From: Kribbella antiqua
Lineage (GTDB): Bacteria > Actinomycetota > Actinomycetes > Propionibacteriales > Kribbellaceae
NCBI RefSeq assembly: GCF_004345665.1
Contig: NZ_SLWR01000005.1
Coordinates: forward strand, 248,001 to 312,000
Direction of reading: 5' to 3'
DNA: 64,000 bases
Position numbers and translations under genes: made by a program. Numbering within the stretch: position 1 is the first letter of the stretch; the number at the start of each line of letters is the position of its first letter. Under the pieces are notes generated by a model. It saw nothing but the letters and a program-made list of their open reading frames with translations, was not told the origin of the DNA and ran no database searches. Positions 52,664-61,263 of the stretch are shown here, piece by piece.

Positions 52664-53284
52664 GTGGAAGAGCGGACGAGCCGGACGAATGTGGTGATGG
52701 CGAAGCTGTCGATCACCGGCGACCTGCTGATGCTTCAGCTGGTCTTCCTGGTGCTCAGCGTCGGCATCGTCACGCTGTTCCCGGCGGCGTTCGCGCTGCA
52801 GCGGGTGCTGCCGGATGCGATCAGCCAGGATCGGCCGTCGCTGCTTCGGCGGTACTTCGGCGAGTTCCGGTGGGCGTTCCGGCGGTTCTGGCTGAGTGGG
52901 CTCGGGTTGTACTTCGGCGGGGTCGCGCTCGCCTTCGGGCTGGCGTTCTGGGCCTATTCCGGTGGGGTGGTGCGGATCTTCGCGCTCGCGGTGCTGATCC
53001 CGCTGACCGGGATGATCGTCGGGCTGTACTTGAGTGCGCTCGCCGTACTGCCGTCTGTGGGGGACATCTCTGGCGCTCGCAGGTTGTTCCGGGAGGCGAA
53101 CCTCTTCCTGCTCCGCCGGTCGCTCGCGGTTGCCGGCGGGGTGGTCGGTTTGTTCACCTGGTTCGCGCTGCTGGCGACCGTACCGACACTGTTCGTGGTC
53201 GGCTCGGGGCTGGTGCCGGCGCTGATCGCCTATTGGATGTCCCGCCCTGGCCGAAAAAAAGATTCTGGGGACGTGTCAATCTGA
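52664..53284 (+). CDS. DUF624 (YesL-like) membrane protein
   Basis: A 206-residue membrane protein of the DUF624/YesL family, often found with sugar ABC transporters. Five hydrophobic segments lie at about 22-45, 75-100, 103-125, 150-172 and 175-192. The PSLLRRYFGEFRWAFRRFW loop is a hallmark. The GTG start follows the divergent repressor gene, so it is probably regulated with the importer. Function is unknown; an accessory role in transport is inferred from its neighbours. Confidence 0.85.
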   Translation: MEERTSRTNVVMAKLSITGDLLMLQLVFLVLSVGIVTLFPAAFALQRVLPDAISQDRPSLLRRYFGEFRWAFRRFWLSGLGLYFGGVALAFGLAFWAYSGGVVRIFALAVLIPLTGMIVGLYLSALAVLPSVGDISGARRLFREANLFLLRRSLAVAGGVVGLFTWFALLATVPTLFVVGSGLVPALIAYWMSRPGRKKDSGDVSI

Positions 53285-53344
53285 GCCGGTCGGGTTCGAC
53301 GTAGAGGTGTAAGCAACCTCATTCGGACCAAGGAGAGACCGGAT

Positions 53345-54823
53345 ATGTACGCGACGACCGACACCCTGGCGACGACGCCGGCCGCGCTGGGCGGCCGCTC
53401 GCGCTGGCTGGCCCTCTACACCCTGTGCGCGGGCATGTTGATGATCGTGCTCGACGTGACCGTGGTGAACGTGGCGCTGCCCGCCATCCAGGACGACCTC
53501 GGCTTCACCAGCTCCTCGCTGGCCTGGGTCGTCAACGCTTACCTGATCGCCTTCGGCGGGCTGCTTCTGCTGGCCGGCCGGTTGGGTGACCTGCTCGGCC
53601 GGCGGAACATCTTCCTCGCCGGGCTGATCGTCTTCACCGCCGCCTCGGTGCTGTGCGGACTCGCGCAGTCGCAGGAGGTGCTGGTGATCGCGCGGTTCAT
53701 CCAGGGTGTCGGCGGCGCGCTGACGTCCGCGGTGATCCTGGGCATGATCGTGACGCTGTTCCCCGAGCCGCGTGAGCAGGCCAAGGCGATCGGCGTGTAC
53801 GCGTTCGTCGCTTCTGCCGGCGGTTCGATCGGCCTGCTCGCCGGAGGGGTGCTGACGCAGGCCATCAACTGGCACTGGATCTTCTTCGTCAACCTGCCGA
53901 TCGGCGCGCTGACCGCCGTACTGGCCGTGCGGTTGATTCCGGCGGACAAGGGCCTGGGGCTGGGGCGTGGCACCGACGTGCCGGGTGCGGTGCTGATCAC
54001 CGCGGCGCTGATGGTCGGCGTGTTCACCATCGTCAAGCCTGCGGCTGAGCTCGGTTGGACCGCTCCGCGGACGCTGGTGTTCGGTGTCGTGACGGTGGTT
54101 CTGCTGGCGAGCTTCATCGTCCGTGAGGCCACAGCGGCGAACCCGCTGGTCCCGCTGCGGATCTTCCGCTCCCGGACGCTGACCGGGGCAAACCTGATCC
54201 AGGCGCTGTCCGCGTCCGGCATGTTCGGCATCTTCTTCCTCGGTTCGCTGTACCTGCAGCGGGTGCTCGGGTACGACGCTCTGGAGATCGGACTGGCCTT
54301 CCTGCCGACCACTCTGGTGATGGGACTGCTGTCGGTGAGGTACTCCGAGAAGCTGGTGATGCGGTTCGGCCCGCGCCGCCCGCTGATCGCCGGACTGGTC
54401 CTGATCGTCATCGGCCTGGCGCTGTTCACGCAGGCTCCGGTCGGCGGCAACTACTTCGTCCACGTACTTCCCGTGCTGATCCTGCTGGGCTTCGGCGGCG
54501 GCATCTGCTTCCCCGCCCTGATGGGCCTCTCGATGGCAGACGTCAACCCCGAAGACGCCGGCCTGGCCTCCGGCCTCATCGGCACCACCGCCGAGGTAGG
54601 CGCCGCCCTGGGCCTGGCCGTCCTGGCCACCCTGTCGGCCACCCGCACCGCCGCCGTAGCCGACACCAAGCCCACCCTCGAGGCCCTAACCGACGGCTAC
54701 CACCTCTCCTTCGCCATCGCCGCCGCCATAGTCGCCACCGCAGTCCTCATCGCCTGCACCCTCATGCGCCCCGCCAAGCAACCAGTCACCGAGGTCACCG
54801 ACGCGGCCCTCGAAGCCGCCTGA
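53345..54823 (+). CDS. DHA2-family MFS multidrug exporter, 14-helix type
   Basis: A 492-residue transporter with 14 predicted membrane segments, the EmrB/QacA pattern. Motif C-like MLMIVLDVTVVNVALPAIQDDLGF is in helix 1, GRLGDLLGRRNIF is motif A, and LASGLIGTTAEVGAALGLAV is the late conserved helix. AAGGAGAG precedes the ATG. It exports cationic or hydrophobic drugs using the proton gradient. A 5-bp inverted repeat GAGGT/ACCTC lies 30-45 nt upstream; no regulator gene is adjacent. Confidence 0.92.
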   Translation: MYATTDTLATTPAALGGRSRWLALYTLCAGMLMIVLDVTVVNVALPAIQDDLGFTSSSLAWVVNAYLIAFGGLLLLAGRLGDLLGRRNIFLAGLIVFTAASVLCGLAQSQEVLVIARFIQGVGGALTSAVILGMIVTLFPEPREQAKAIGVYAFVASAGGSIGLLAGGVLTQAINWHWIFFVNLPIGALTAVLAVRLIPADKGLGLGRGTDVPGAVLITAALMVGVFTIVKPAAELGWTAPRTLVFGVVTVVLLASFIVREATAANPLVPLRIFRSRTLTGANLIQALSASGMFGIFFLGSLYLQRVLGYDALEIGLAFLPTTLVMGLLSVRYSEKLVMRFGPRRPLIAGLVLIVIGLALFTQAPVGGNYFVHVLPVLILLGFGGGICFPALMGLSMADVNPEDAGLASGLIGTTAEVGAALGLAVLATLSATRTAAVADTKPTLEALTDGYHLSFAIAAAIVATAVLIACTLMRPAKQPVTEVTDAALEAA

Positions 54824-54836
54824 TCCTTTCTCCCGC

Positions 54837-54873
54837 GAACTCCCCGCGCCCGTGCAGTCGGGCCGGGGAGTTC
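54837..54873 (+). terminator. Terminator after the DHA2 exporter
   Basis: GAACTCCCCG and CGGGGAGTTC form a 10-bp stem extended inward by GCCCG/CGGGC with one bulged base and a 6-nt loop, 13 nt after the stop codon. Confidence 0.85.
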
Positions 54874-54879
54874 GTCCTC

Positions 54880-54888
54880 TTGTCCACA
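54880..54888 (+). other. Perfect DnaA-box 9-mer
   Basis: TTGTCCACA matches the actinobacterial DnaA-box consensus. It is isolated, 7 nt after the terminator of the DHA2 exporter. Confidence 0.4.
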
Positions 54889-54994
54889 GGTTGGTGGGAT
54901 GGGGTTTCGGGGTGGGGGGTGGGATGGGGAAGGATATGGGCCACGCGGGTGAGGGTTGCTTGCGGATTTGATGTCGGTAGAGGGGAATCGGACA

Positions 54995-57469
54995 GTGGTG
55001 GTGCAGTCGGTCGAGCAGCGGATCGCTGGTGAGCTGGAGGTTGGTGAGAACCAGGTGCGGGCAGCGGTGGCGCTGCTGGACGAGGGTTCGACGGTTCCCT
55101 TCATCGCGCGGTACCGCAAAGAGGTCACCGGGATGCTCGACGACGCGCAGCTGCGCACGATCGAGGAGCGCCTGCGGTACCTGAGGGAGCTGGAGGAGCG
55201 CCGCCAGACGGTGCTGGAGTCGATCGAGAGCCAGGGCAAGCTCGACGACGCGCTGAAAGAGCAGATCCTCGCCGCCGACACCAAGTCGCGGCTGGAGGAC
55301 ATCTACCTCCCGTTCAAGCCCAAGCGCCGTACCAAGGCGATGATCGCCCGGGAGGCCGGGCTCGAGCCGCTCGCCGACGGGCTGCTCAGCGACCCGACCG
55401 TCGAGCCACTGGCCGCGGCAGCGGTGTTCGTCAACGCGGACGTCGCGGACGCGCAGGCCGCTCTGGACGGCGCGCGGGCAATCCTGGTCGAGCGATTCGC
55501 CGAGGATGCCGACCTGATCGGCGAGCTGCGCGAGCGGCTGTGGACGCAGGGCCGGCTGGCGTCGGCGGTGCGCGAGGGCAAGGAGACCGAGGGTGCGAAG
55601 TTCTCGGACTACTTCGACTTCGACGAGCCGTTCACGAAGATGCCGTCGCACCGGATCCTGGCGATGTTCCGCGGCGAGAAGGAAGACGTACTGACGCTCA
55701 CCGTCGAGCCGCTCCCGGCCGGCGTCGAGGTGGACGGCCCGACCGAGTACGAGACCACCATCGCCCGCAAGGTCGGCGTCGAGAACCGGGGCCGCGCCGC
55801 GGACAAGTGGCTGATCGAGACGGTGCGCTGGGCCTGGCGGACGAAGATCCTGGTCCACCTCGGCATCGACCTGCGGATGCGCCTGCGCCAGGTCGCCGAG
55901 GAAGAGGCGATCCGGGTGTTCGCGGCCAACCTGCGCGACCTGCTGCTCGCCGCCCCGGCCGGCACCCGCGCGACGATGGGCCTCGACCCGGGCTTCCGTA
56001 CTGGCGTCAAGGTCGCCGTCGTGGACGCGACCGGCAAGGTGGTCAACACCGGCGTCATCTACCCACACGTCCCGCAGAACCAGTGGGACAAGTCGATCGC
56101 CACCCTGGCCGCGCTGGCCGCCGCCCACAACGTCGAACTGATTGCCATCGGCAACGGTACGGCGTCACGCGAGACGGACAAGCTGGCCGCCGAGCTGATC
56201 GCCAAGCACCCGGAACTCAAGCTGACCAAGGCAGTCGTGTCCGAGGCCGGCGCATCGGTCTACTCCGCGTCCGCGTTCGCTTCGCAGGAGCTGCCGGGCA
56301 TGGACGTGTCGCTGCGCGGCGCGGTGTCGATCGCGCGCCGGCTGCAGGACCCGCTGGCCGAGCTGGTGAAGATCGACCCGAAGTCGATCGGCGTCGGCCA
56401 GTACCAGCACGACCTCCCGGAGAACTCGCTGTCCCGCTCGCTCGACGCGGTCGTCGAGGACTGTGTGAACGCGGTCGGCGTCGACCTCAACACCGCCTCC
56501 GCGCCGCTGCTCACCCGGGTCTCCGGCATCACCCCAGGCCTGGCGGACAACATCGTCCAGCACCGCGACGTCAACGGTCCGTTCAAGTCGCGCAGCGCTC
56601 TGAAGGAGGTGCCGCGGCTCGGCCCGAAGGCGTTCGAGCAGGCGGCCGGCTTCCTCCGGATCCCCGGCGGCGACGACCCGCTCGACACGTCCAGCGTGCA
56701 CCCGGAGGCCTACCCCGTCGTACGGCGGATCCTGGACGCGACGCAGCAGGACCTGAAGTCGCTGATCGGCTCGGCCGCACTGAAGAAGCTGAACGCGGCG
56801 GACTTCGTCGACGACATGTTCGGTCTGCCGACGGTGACGGACATCCTGGCCGAGTTGGAGAAGCCGGGGCGTGACCCGCGGCCGGCGTTCAAGACCGCGG
56901 TGTTCGCCGAGGGTGTGGACAAGATCGCGGACCTCAAGCCGGGGATGCGGCTGGAGGGTCAGGTCACCAACGTCGCGGCGTTCGGCGCATTCATCGACAT
57001 CGGCGTCCACCAGGACGGGCTGGCGCACGTGTCCGCGCTGTCGAAGAACTTCGTCAAGGACCCGCGCGAGGTGGTCAAGCCCGGCGACATCGTCAAGGTG
57101 AAGGTGCTCGAGGTCGACATCCCGCGCAACCGCATCTCCCTCACCCTCCGCCTCGACGACGAGCCAGGCGCCCCCGCCGCCGGCGGCCGCGGTCCCCGTA
57201 CGGCGAACACCGGCCAAGGCGGCCGCGGACCCGGCGCCCAGGGCGGCGGCGGTCGCGGCGCGGGCGGTCAAGGCGGCGGCCGCGGCCCGGGCGGTCAAGG
57301 CGGCGGCCGCGGCGGTCGAGGCCCAGGCGGCGGCCAAGGTGGTCAGGGCGGTCAAGGCGGTCGCGGTGGGCAGAACCGCGGCGGTCGCGACGGCTCCCAG
57401 TCCGACACCCCAATGGACGAAACCTCCCTCGCCGACGCCTTCCGCAAAGCCGGCTTCACCGTCCGCTGA
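54995..57469 (+). CDS. Tex-family transcriptional accessory protein with RGG-like tail
   Basis: A nucleic-acid-binding protein of the Tex family. It has the Tex N-terminal helical domain ([17 protein letters not shown]), a YqgF-like core ([53 protein letters not shown]), helix-hairpin-helix repeats ([21 protein letters not shown]), and an S1 domain at about 650-725 ([30 protein letters not shown]). The last 90 residues are Gly/Gln/Arg repeats, an RGG-like RNA-binding tail absent from most Tex proteins. GTG at 54995 has GAGGGG 9 nt upstream; the ATG at 54971 is the alternative. Confidence 0.92.
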   Translation: MVVQSVEQRIAGELEVGENQVRAAVALLDEGSTVPFIARYRKEVTGMLDDAQLRTIEERLRYLRELEERRQTVLESIESQGKLDDALKEQILAADTKSRLEDIYLPFKPKRRTKAMIAREAGLEPLADGLLSDPTVEPLAAAAVFVNADVADAQAALDGARAILVERFAEDADLIGELRERLWTQGRLASAVREGKETEGAKFSDYFDFDEPFTKMPSHRILAMFRGEKEDVLTLTVEPLPAGVEVDGPTEYETTIARKVGVENRGRAADKWLIETVRWAWRTKILVHLGIDLRMRLRQVAEEEAIRVFAANLRDLLLAAPAGTRATMGLDPGFRTGVKVAVVDATGKVVNTGVIYPHVPQNQWDKSIATLAALAAAHNVELIAIGNGTASRETDKLAAELIAKHPELKLTKAVVSEAGASVYSASAFASQELPGMDVSLRGAVSIARRLQDPLAELVKIDPKSIGVGQYQHDLPENSLSRSLDAVVEDCVNAVGVDLNTASAPLLTRVSGITPGLADNIVQHRDVNGPFKSRSALKEVPRLGPKAFEQAAGFLRIPGGDDPLDTSSVHPEAYPVVRRILDATQQDLKSLIGSAALKKLNAADFVDDMFGLPTVTDILAELEKPGRDPRPAFKTAVFAEGVDKIADLKPGMRLEGQVTNVAAFGAFIDIGVHQDGLAHVSALSKNFVKDPREVVKPGDIVKVKVLEVDIPRNRISLTLRLDDEPGAPAAGGRGPRTANTGQGGRGPGAQGGGGRGAGGQGGGRGPGGQGGGRGGRGPGGGQGGQGGQGGRGGQNRGGRDGSQSDTPMDETSLADAFRKAGFTVR

Positions 57470-57483
57470 GCGACACCCACCTC

Positions 57484-57521
57484 GGCCCGCTCCCGCGCTC
57501 ACTACCGCGCGGGAGCGGGCC
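57484..57521 (+). terminator. Terminator after tex
   Basis: GGCCCGCTCCCGCG and CGCGGGAGCGGGCC form a perfect 14-bp stem with a 10-nt loop, 14 nt after the stop of tex. Confidence 0.88.
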
Positions 57522-57892
57522 ACGCCATTCCCCGCGGGCCATGGCACGGCGGCGCGGTCGCGGGCCGAGGCGCGGCACGGTTCGCGGGCCGAGGCGCGGC
57601 ACGGTTCGCGGATCATCTCGGCGTACGCCCTCACGCCTGTGCTGGCATCGGCAAGCGGACCTCCAGCACTCACCAACCATGCACAAGGCCCGAAGCCCAC
57701 GCTCAAATGTCGCCCGGCGCACGCCATCCCCGACGTTTGGTGAGTGGCGCAGGTCCGCTCACCACCGGGGCTTCCGGGCCTTCGCCGTTCGGCGGGCCCA
57801 GGGAGAGGCGCAAATCCGGCACGTACGACGAGGCGCAAACCCGGTTGTGGTGACCACGCCGACCGGCCAGGGGATGTTGGCGCCACGACAGT

Positions 57893-57949
57893 GGAGGGGT
57901 TCTTGCGCTATCCGGTAGAACCCTCCACCGTCCACACAAAAACCCTCCC
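57893..57949. repeat. Dispersed intergenic hairpin element, copy B
   Basis: GGAGGGGTTCT (57893-57903) pairs with AGAACCCTCC (57917-57926), one base bulged, around a 13-nt loop in which TATCCG holds the same position as in copy A. A 12-nt spacer precedes AAAACCCTCCC (57939-57949). On the minus strand it lies 26 nt beyond the stop of a GNAT gene. Confidence 0.85.
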
Positions 57950-57975
57950 AGTTTCGCGCGTCGCGCGGCGCTGGG

Positions 57976-58752
57976 TCAGCGGAGGTCGGCTAGGTGGCCG
58001 CCTGGGTCGCCTAGGTGGATGGCGGTGGCTTTGGGGGTGTAGGCGAGGCGGCGGTAGATGCGGTCGGCGCCTTCGTCGCCGGGGGTGAGCCAGGCGAGGG
58101 TGGCGCCGGCGAGGTCGAAGGCTTGCTGGGTGGCGTAGGCGGTTGCGATCGCGCCTAGGCCGCGCCGCCGGTGGGTGTGGATGGTGCCGACGCCCGCGAC
58201 CTCGGTGACGCCGTCGGCGACGGCGGTCCAAGAGGCGCTGGCAGCGGGTACGCCGTCGACGCGGATGAGAACGCACCCGCCGTTCGCGGGATCCGGCTGC
58301 AGCGCGGACCCGGCGCTTTCCATCTCGTACGCGTCGGCGGATACGGCGTTAGCCGCGGCCTGATCCTCGTCCGTGCGTACGACGTCGACCGTGACGCCGG
58401 CCGGCAGGTCAGGGAGCGTCAGGTCGCCGGGCTCGACGACGAGAAGGGGCGGGCGGGAGCGGATCGTCATGCCGTTGGCTTCGAGCGCCTCGGCCAAGCC
58501 GGGACTGGCCTCGTCGATGAGTTCCGCGCTCAGCCAGCGCCCTTCGGCAGCGAAGGCCTTCCGGATGATCCCCAGGGCTTCCGGTACGGCGTCGACGTCG
58601 AACGGCTGGCCGGGTTCAGCGGCCACCATCGTGGACAGGTACCAAGTGTCGTTGTCATGCAGCAGCCCGACCAAAGGCCCAGCCACGATCTGCCGCCGCG
58701 ACCTCGCCAGCCCCGTCAACTGCGCTCGCGCGATCCGCGCCCCGATCTCCAT
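57976..58752 (-). CDS. GNAT-family N-acetyltransferase
   Basis: A 258-residue protein with a C-terminal GNAT domain. The acetyl-CoA site is around VAGVGTIHTHRRRGLGAIATAYATQQA, in the pattern R-x-x-G-x-G/A, followed by LAWLTPGDEGADRIYRRLAYTPKA. The N-terminal 130 residues are related to a GNAT-like fold too, so it may be a double-GNAT protein. The ATG at 58752 is preferred. The hairpin element follows its stop; its neighbour upstream is the XRE gene with three tandem repeats between them. Confidence 0.85.
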   Translation of the reverse strand: MEIGARIARAQLTGLARSRRQIVAGPLVGLLHDNDTWYLSTMVAAEPGQPFDVDAVPEALGIIRKAFAAEGRWLSAELIDEASPGLAEALEANGMTIRSRPPLLVVEPGDLTLPDLPAGVTVDVVRTDEDQAAANAVSADAYEMESAGSALQPDPANGGCVLIRVDGVPAASASWTAVADGVTEVAGVGTIHTHRRRGLGAIATAYATQQAFDLAGATLAWLTPGDEGADRIYRRLAYTPKATAIHLGDPGGHLADLR

Positions 58753-58798
58753 GGTTCGGACGATATGCGGTCGCCTCCTCAACGTTCGACAGATTTAG

Positions 58799-58906
58799 TC
58801 GGCCAGCAGCAAGAAACCCCAGCAGGCGTCTGCTCGGGCAGCAGCAGGAAACCCCAAGCAGGCGGTTTACTCGGCCAGCAGCAGGAGATCCAGCAGGCGG
58901 TCGAGA
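58799..58906. repeat. Three tandem copies of the XRE gene's 3' end
   Basis: Copies begin TCGG at 58799, 58834 and 58871, each about 35-37 nt with CAGCAGCAxGA and AGCAGGCG in common. The third copy is the last 30 nt or so of the XRE gene coding strand (encoding LLDLLLLAE); the other two lie after its stop. The copies differ at several positions, so the duplication is not recent. Confidence 0.8.
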
Positions 58907-59277
58907 TCGGCGGCTGCGGGCGGACGGCCGAGCAGTGCGGCCAACGAGTCGAGCATCTCCACCAGGTCGGCCTGAACCGCCGTACGGCGACGGGACCGCG
59001 CGCCGGCCACAGCGGCGATGACCTTCGCAGCCCGAGGCGACGCGGCGAGGAGCCCGGCTCCGACCGACTGCGATGCTCGAGATTCCTCGCCGATGCTCAC
59101 CTCCAGCCGCGCCCCGAGCGCGGTGGCGAGGCGGTCAAGGGCGGACACCGTCGGGTTGCCCCGCCCGTTCTCCAGGTTGGCGATGTACGGCACGGACAGC
59201 CCGGCATCCACGGCGACCGACGCGATCGTACGACCGGCTGCCTTCCGGCGTTCGCGCAGCACTTCACCCAGTTCCAC
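58867..59277 (-). CDS. XRE-family transcriptional regulator
   Basis: A 136-residue regulator. The HTH is in ELGEVLRERRKAAGRTIASVAVDAGLSVPYIANLENGRGNPTVSALDRLATAL, and a short C-terminal region ends in a leucine-rich DLDRLLDLLLLAE. GTG at 59277 is chosen; the frame is open upstream to a TTG at 59313. It is divergent from an MFS gene with a palindrome in the promoter spacer, so it is likely to repress the pump and itself. Confidence 0.85.
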   Translation of the reverse strand: MELGEVLRERRKAAGRTIASVAVDAGLSVPYIANLENGRGNPTVSALDRLATALGARLEVSIGEESRASQSVGAGLLAASPRAAKVIAAVAGARSRRRTAVQADLVEMLDSLAALLGRPPAAADLDRLLDLLLLAE

Positions 59278-59316
59278 AGACCCCAGCCTATTCTCACAGA
59301 ACACTCTTGCCAAGAC

Positions 59317-59333
59317 CTATCTCATCAAGATAG
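59317..59333. promoter_or_regulatory. Operator in the XRE/MFS divergent promoter
   Basis: CTATCT-catca-AGATAG is a perfect 6-bp inverted repeat with a 5-nt spacer. It lies between TTGCCA (59307-59312) and ATAGTT (59330-59335), 17 nt apart, so a bound repressor would occlude the MFS promoter. Confidence 0.7.
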
Positions 59334-59344
59334 TTTCCCAGACC

Positions 59345-60544
59345 GTGAGAGCGCTCAGGAATCGCGACTTCCGCCGGCTGTGGATCAGCGGCGGGATCTC
59401 CGGCCTTGGCTCCTGGCTGCTGGTCGTCGCGATCCCGTTCTACGTCTTCGACCTGACCGGTTCCCCCGTCGCGACCGGACTCGCCCTTGCCCTCGAGGCG
59501 CTCCCGGCGCTGCTCGTGGGCCCGTGGGCCGGCGTCCTCCTGGACCGCTGGAACCTCACCCGCGCCCTGTGGATTGCCGAGCTCGTCAGCGCGGCCGCAG
59601 TCGCGTTGATCCTGTTCGCCGAGCCGGACCGAATCTGGCCGATCTACGTCGCGATCCTTGCCGAAAGCACCGCCAGCACGGTCTTCCGCCCAGCGGCGAG
59701 AGCCCTACTTCCCTCAGTCGTTGGCACAGGCAACGAACTCGCCGGCGCCAACGCCCTCAACGCCTTCACCGGCAGCACAATCCGCCTCGCCGTCCCACCC
59801 CTCGGCGCGCTACTCCTGGCCGGCCCAGGCATCGAGTTCGTGCTGGCCGTCGACATCCTGAGCTATTTGTTGTCAGCAGCAATCATCAGGACCGTACGCA
59901 CGCAACGACACCCAACAACCGAGCAAGTCGACAACCCGCTGGCAGGCTTCCAGCACGTCGTACGCCACCGAGTGCTGCGCGGGATTCTGCTCGGCCAGAC
60001 GATCTTCCTCACCGCCAACGCCGGCCTGACTGCCCTGCTCGTTCCCTTCACGGTCGAGCGGTTGCACGCGCCCGGATACGTCCTCGGCTACCTGATTTCG
60101 GGCCTTGGTGCCGGCTATCTGATCGGCGCGGCACTGAGCACGAAAGCCCTTACCTGGTTGGGAATCCGCGACCTCATCGCCGTCACTCAGCTCGCCGCCG
60201 CGGCCGCCTTCTTCGCGCTCTTCAACGCACCGAACATCACCACAGCAATCGCCGCCGCGGCGTTGATCGGAATCCCCGGCAGCATCCTCTTGATCACCGC
60301 CGAAACCGCGATCCAACGCACCGCACCAACAAACATGCTCGGACGCATCGGAGCGCTCTTCTTCGCCGCCGATTCACTCGCCCTGCTGGTCGGCGCACTC
60401 GTCGCGCCCGCTATGACCGTGCTCCTCGATCTACCGCTGACGCTCAACCTGCTGGCGGCTTTCGCCGTGCTCGCCGCTCCGCTGACGCTGGCCGCCGTAC
60501 CGCGTCATCCCGCGCACTTCACACGGACGCGGAGTCGTACCTAG
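59345..60544 (+). CDS. MFS transporter
   Basis: A 399-residue transporter with about 12 helices of the macrolide-efflux-like type (RNRDFRRLWISGGISGLGSWLLVVAIPFYVFDLTGSPVATGLALA). Motif A-like WAGVLLDRWNLTRALW follows helix 2, and the FRPAARALLPSVVGTGNELAGANALNAFTGSTIRLAVPPLGALL segment is characteristic. GTG at 59345 is only a few bases after the predicted promoter, so its mRNA is nearly leaderless. It forms a divergent, XRE-controlled exporter unit. Confidence 0.9.
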   Translation: MRALRNRDFRRLWISGGISGLGSWLLVVAIPFYVFDLTGSPVATGLALALEALPALLVGPWAGVLLDRWNLTRALWIAELVSAAAVALILFAEPDRIWPIYVAILAESTASTVFRPAARALLPSVVGTGNELAGANALNAFTGSTIRLAVPPLGALLLAGPGIEFVLAVDILSYLLSAAIIRTVRTQRHPTTEQVDNPLAGFQHVVRHRVLRGILLGQTIFLTANAGLTALLVPFTVERLHAPGYVLGYLISGLGAGYLIGAALSTKALTWLGIRDLIAVTQLAAAAAFFALFNAPNITTAIAAAALIGIPGSILLITAETAIQRTAPTNMLGRIGALFFAADSLALLVGALVAPAMTVLLDLPLTLNLLAAFAVLAAPLTLAAVPRHPAHFTRTRSRT

Positions 60545-60569
60545 CGCGAGCGGAGGCGATCTCGGACTG

Positions 60570-60791
60570 GTGGGTCTCCGTCCAGGTCACGAGGGACTGG
60601 ATCGTGGCGTGCAGGGTGACGCCGTGGAGACCGGCCTGGCGTTGATGGTGATCGGCATCGACTCGGTGCCGGCGCCGACGCTGACGCCGTGGCTGGTCAA
60701 TCGCTTCGGCGACGGGTTCCGGGACGGACTCGTGGTGCCGTTCGCGGCCGCCGTACTGGGTGTCCTGGTATCGGTGGGTAAGCGAACGTAA
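60570..60791 (+). pseudogene. Possible remnant of a membrane-protein gene
   Basis: The frame encodes ETGLALMVIGIDSVPAPTLTPWLVNRFGDGFRDGLVVPFAAAVLGVLVSVGKRT, which has the look of the end of a transporter (GFRDGLVVPFAAAVLGVLV as a last helix), but no upstream domain or start with ribosome site exists. It lies 26 nt after the MFS gene. It may be decayed sequence or chance. Confidence 0.25.
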
Positions 60792-60996
60792 GCAGCCGGT
60801 AAATGTTTTCGGCGCTGGTCCGAATGGCGCAGCCGAATCGTTATTGGCAAATTCCTGCAAACATTCTTGACAGGACATTAGCGGCGCCTGGGAGCCACCT
60901 CGCGGTACGCCTCTGACCAGGGGATTCGCAGGGTTCCCCTACTCTGCGTTAGGGCTCCGTTAAGGTCCCTTCGAAAGTATTCCGGCAGCCCCTCGA

Positions 60997-61037
60997 GGTG
61001 CTGTGTTCTTTTCTCAGCACCGGACAAAGCCGTCCGG
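60997..61037 (+). other. Two overlapping leader hairpins
   Basis: GGTGCTG/CAGCACC (60997-61003, 61015-61021) and CCGGAC/GTCCGG (61020-61025, 61032-61037) share two bases and lie 32 nt before a small-gene start. They cannot both form fully. No T tract follows. Confidence 0.4.
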
Positions 61038-61068
61038 GGTACCGACCGAGACTGCCGAAGGACCGCTG

Positions 61069-61263
61069 ATGACCGAGACGCTCGAAACCCCCGCCGCGCA
61101 CCGTCGGGTGCGGGTCTGGTTCGGCGCTCACCCGATCGCGGACCACACCGCCACAGCGGAGCAGGCAGTGCAGTACGAGGAAGCCATGCGGCGCCGGTTC
61201 GCCTCCCTCCGGGTGACGAGCGAGCCGGTGCTGGTGGACAGCACGGCGGAGCCGGGACGATGA
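61069..61263 (+). CDS. Small conserved actinobacterial protein, 64 residues
   Basis: A basic 64-residue protein whose core RVRVWFGAHPIADHTATAEQAVQYEEAMRRRFASLRVTSEPV has a pattern I associate with small streptomycete and relative proteins. No domain name applies. The ATG has GAAGGA about 6 nt upstream. Its stop overlaps the next gene by 4 nt (ATGA), so the pair is co-translated. Confidence 0.7.
   Translation: MTETLETPAAHRRVRVWFGAHPIADHTATAEQAVQYEEAMRRRFASLRVTSEPVLVDSTAEPGR

Larger units (their letters stand above)
57470..57975. other. Gene-free 500 nt: terminator, tandem repeat and inverted repeat
   Basis: Contents in order: the tex terminator, two exact 24-bp repeats (57560-57583, 57584-57607), a 22-nt imperfect inverted repeat (57655-57676 with 57737-57758), two copies of a 15-mer starting GAGGCGCAAA (57805-57819, 57830-57844), and copy B of the dispersed hairpin element. 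Short ORFs exist but none is convincing. Confidence 0.6.

Noticed and set aside
57560..57607. 24-bp tandem repeat as a CRISPR or minisatellite
   Set aside because: Only two exact copies with no unique spacers; it is noted as a simple tandem duplication.
58171..60645. A very long plus-strand open frame over the GNAT, XRE and MFS genes
   Set aside because: It runs antisense to the GNAT and XRE genes and in another frame of the MFS gene. It has no domain, and arginine/glycine/proline-rich text of this kind is typical of shadow frames in high-GC DNA.
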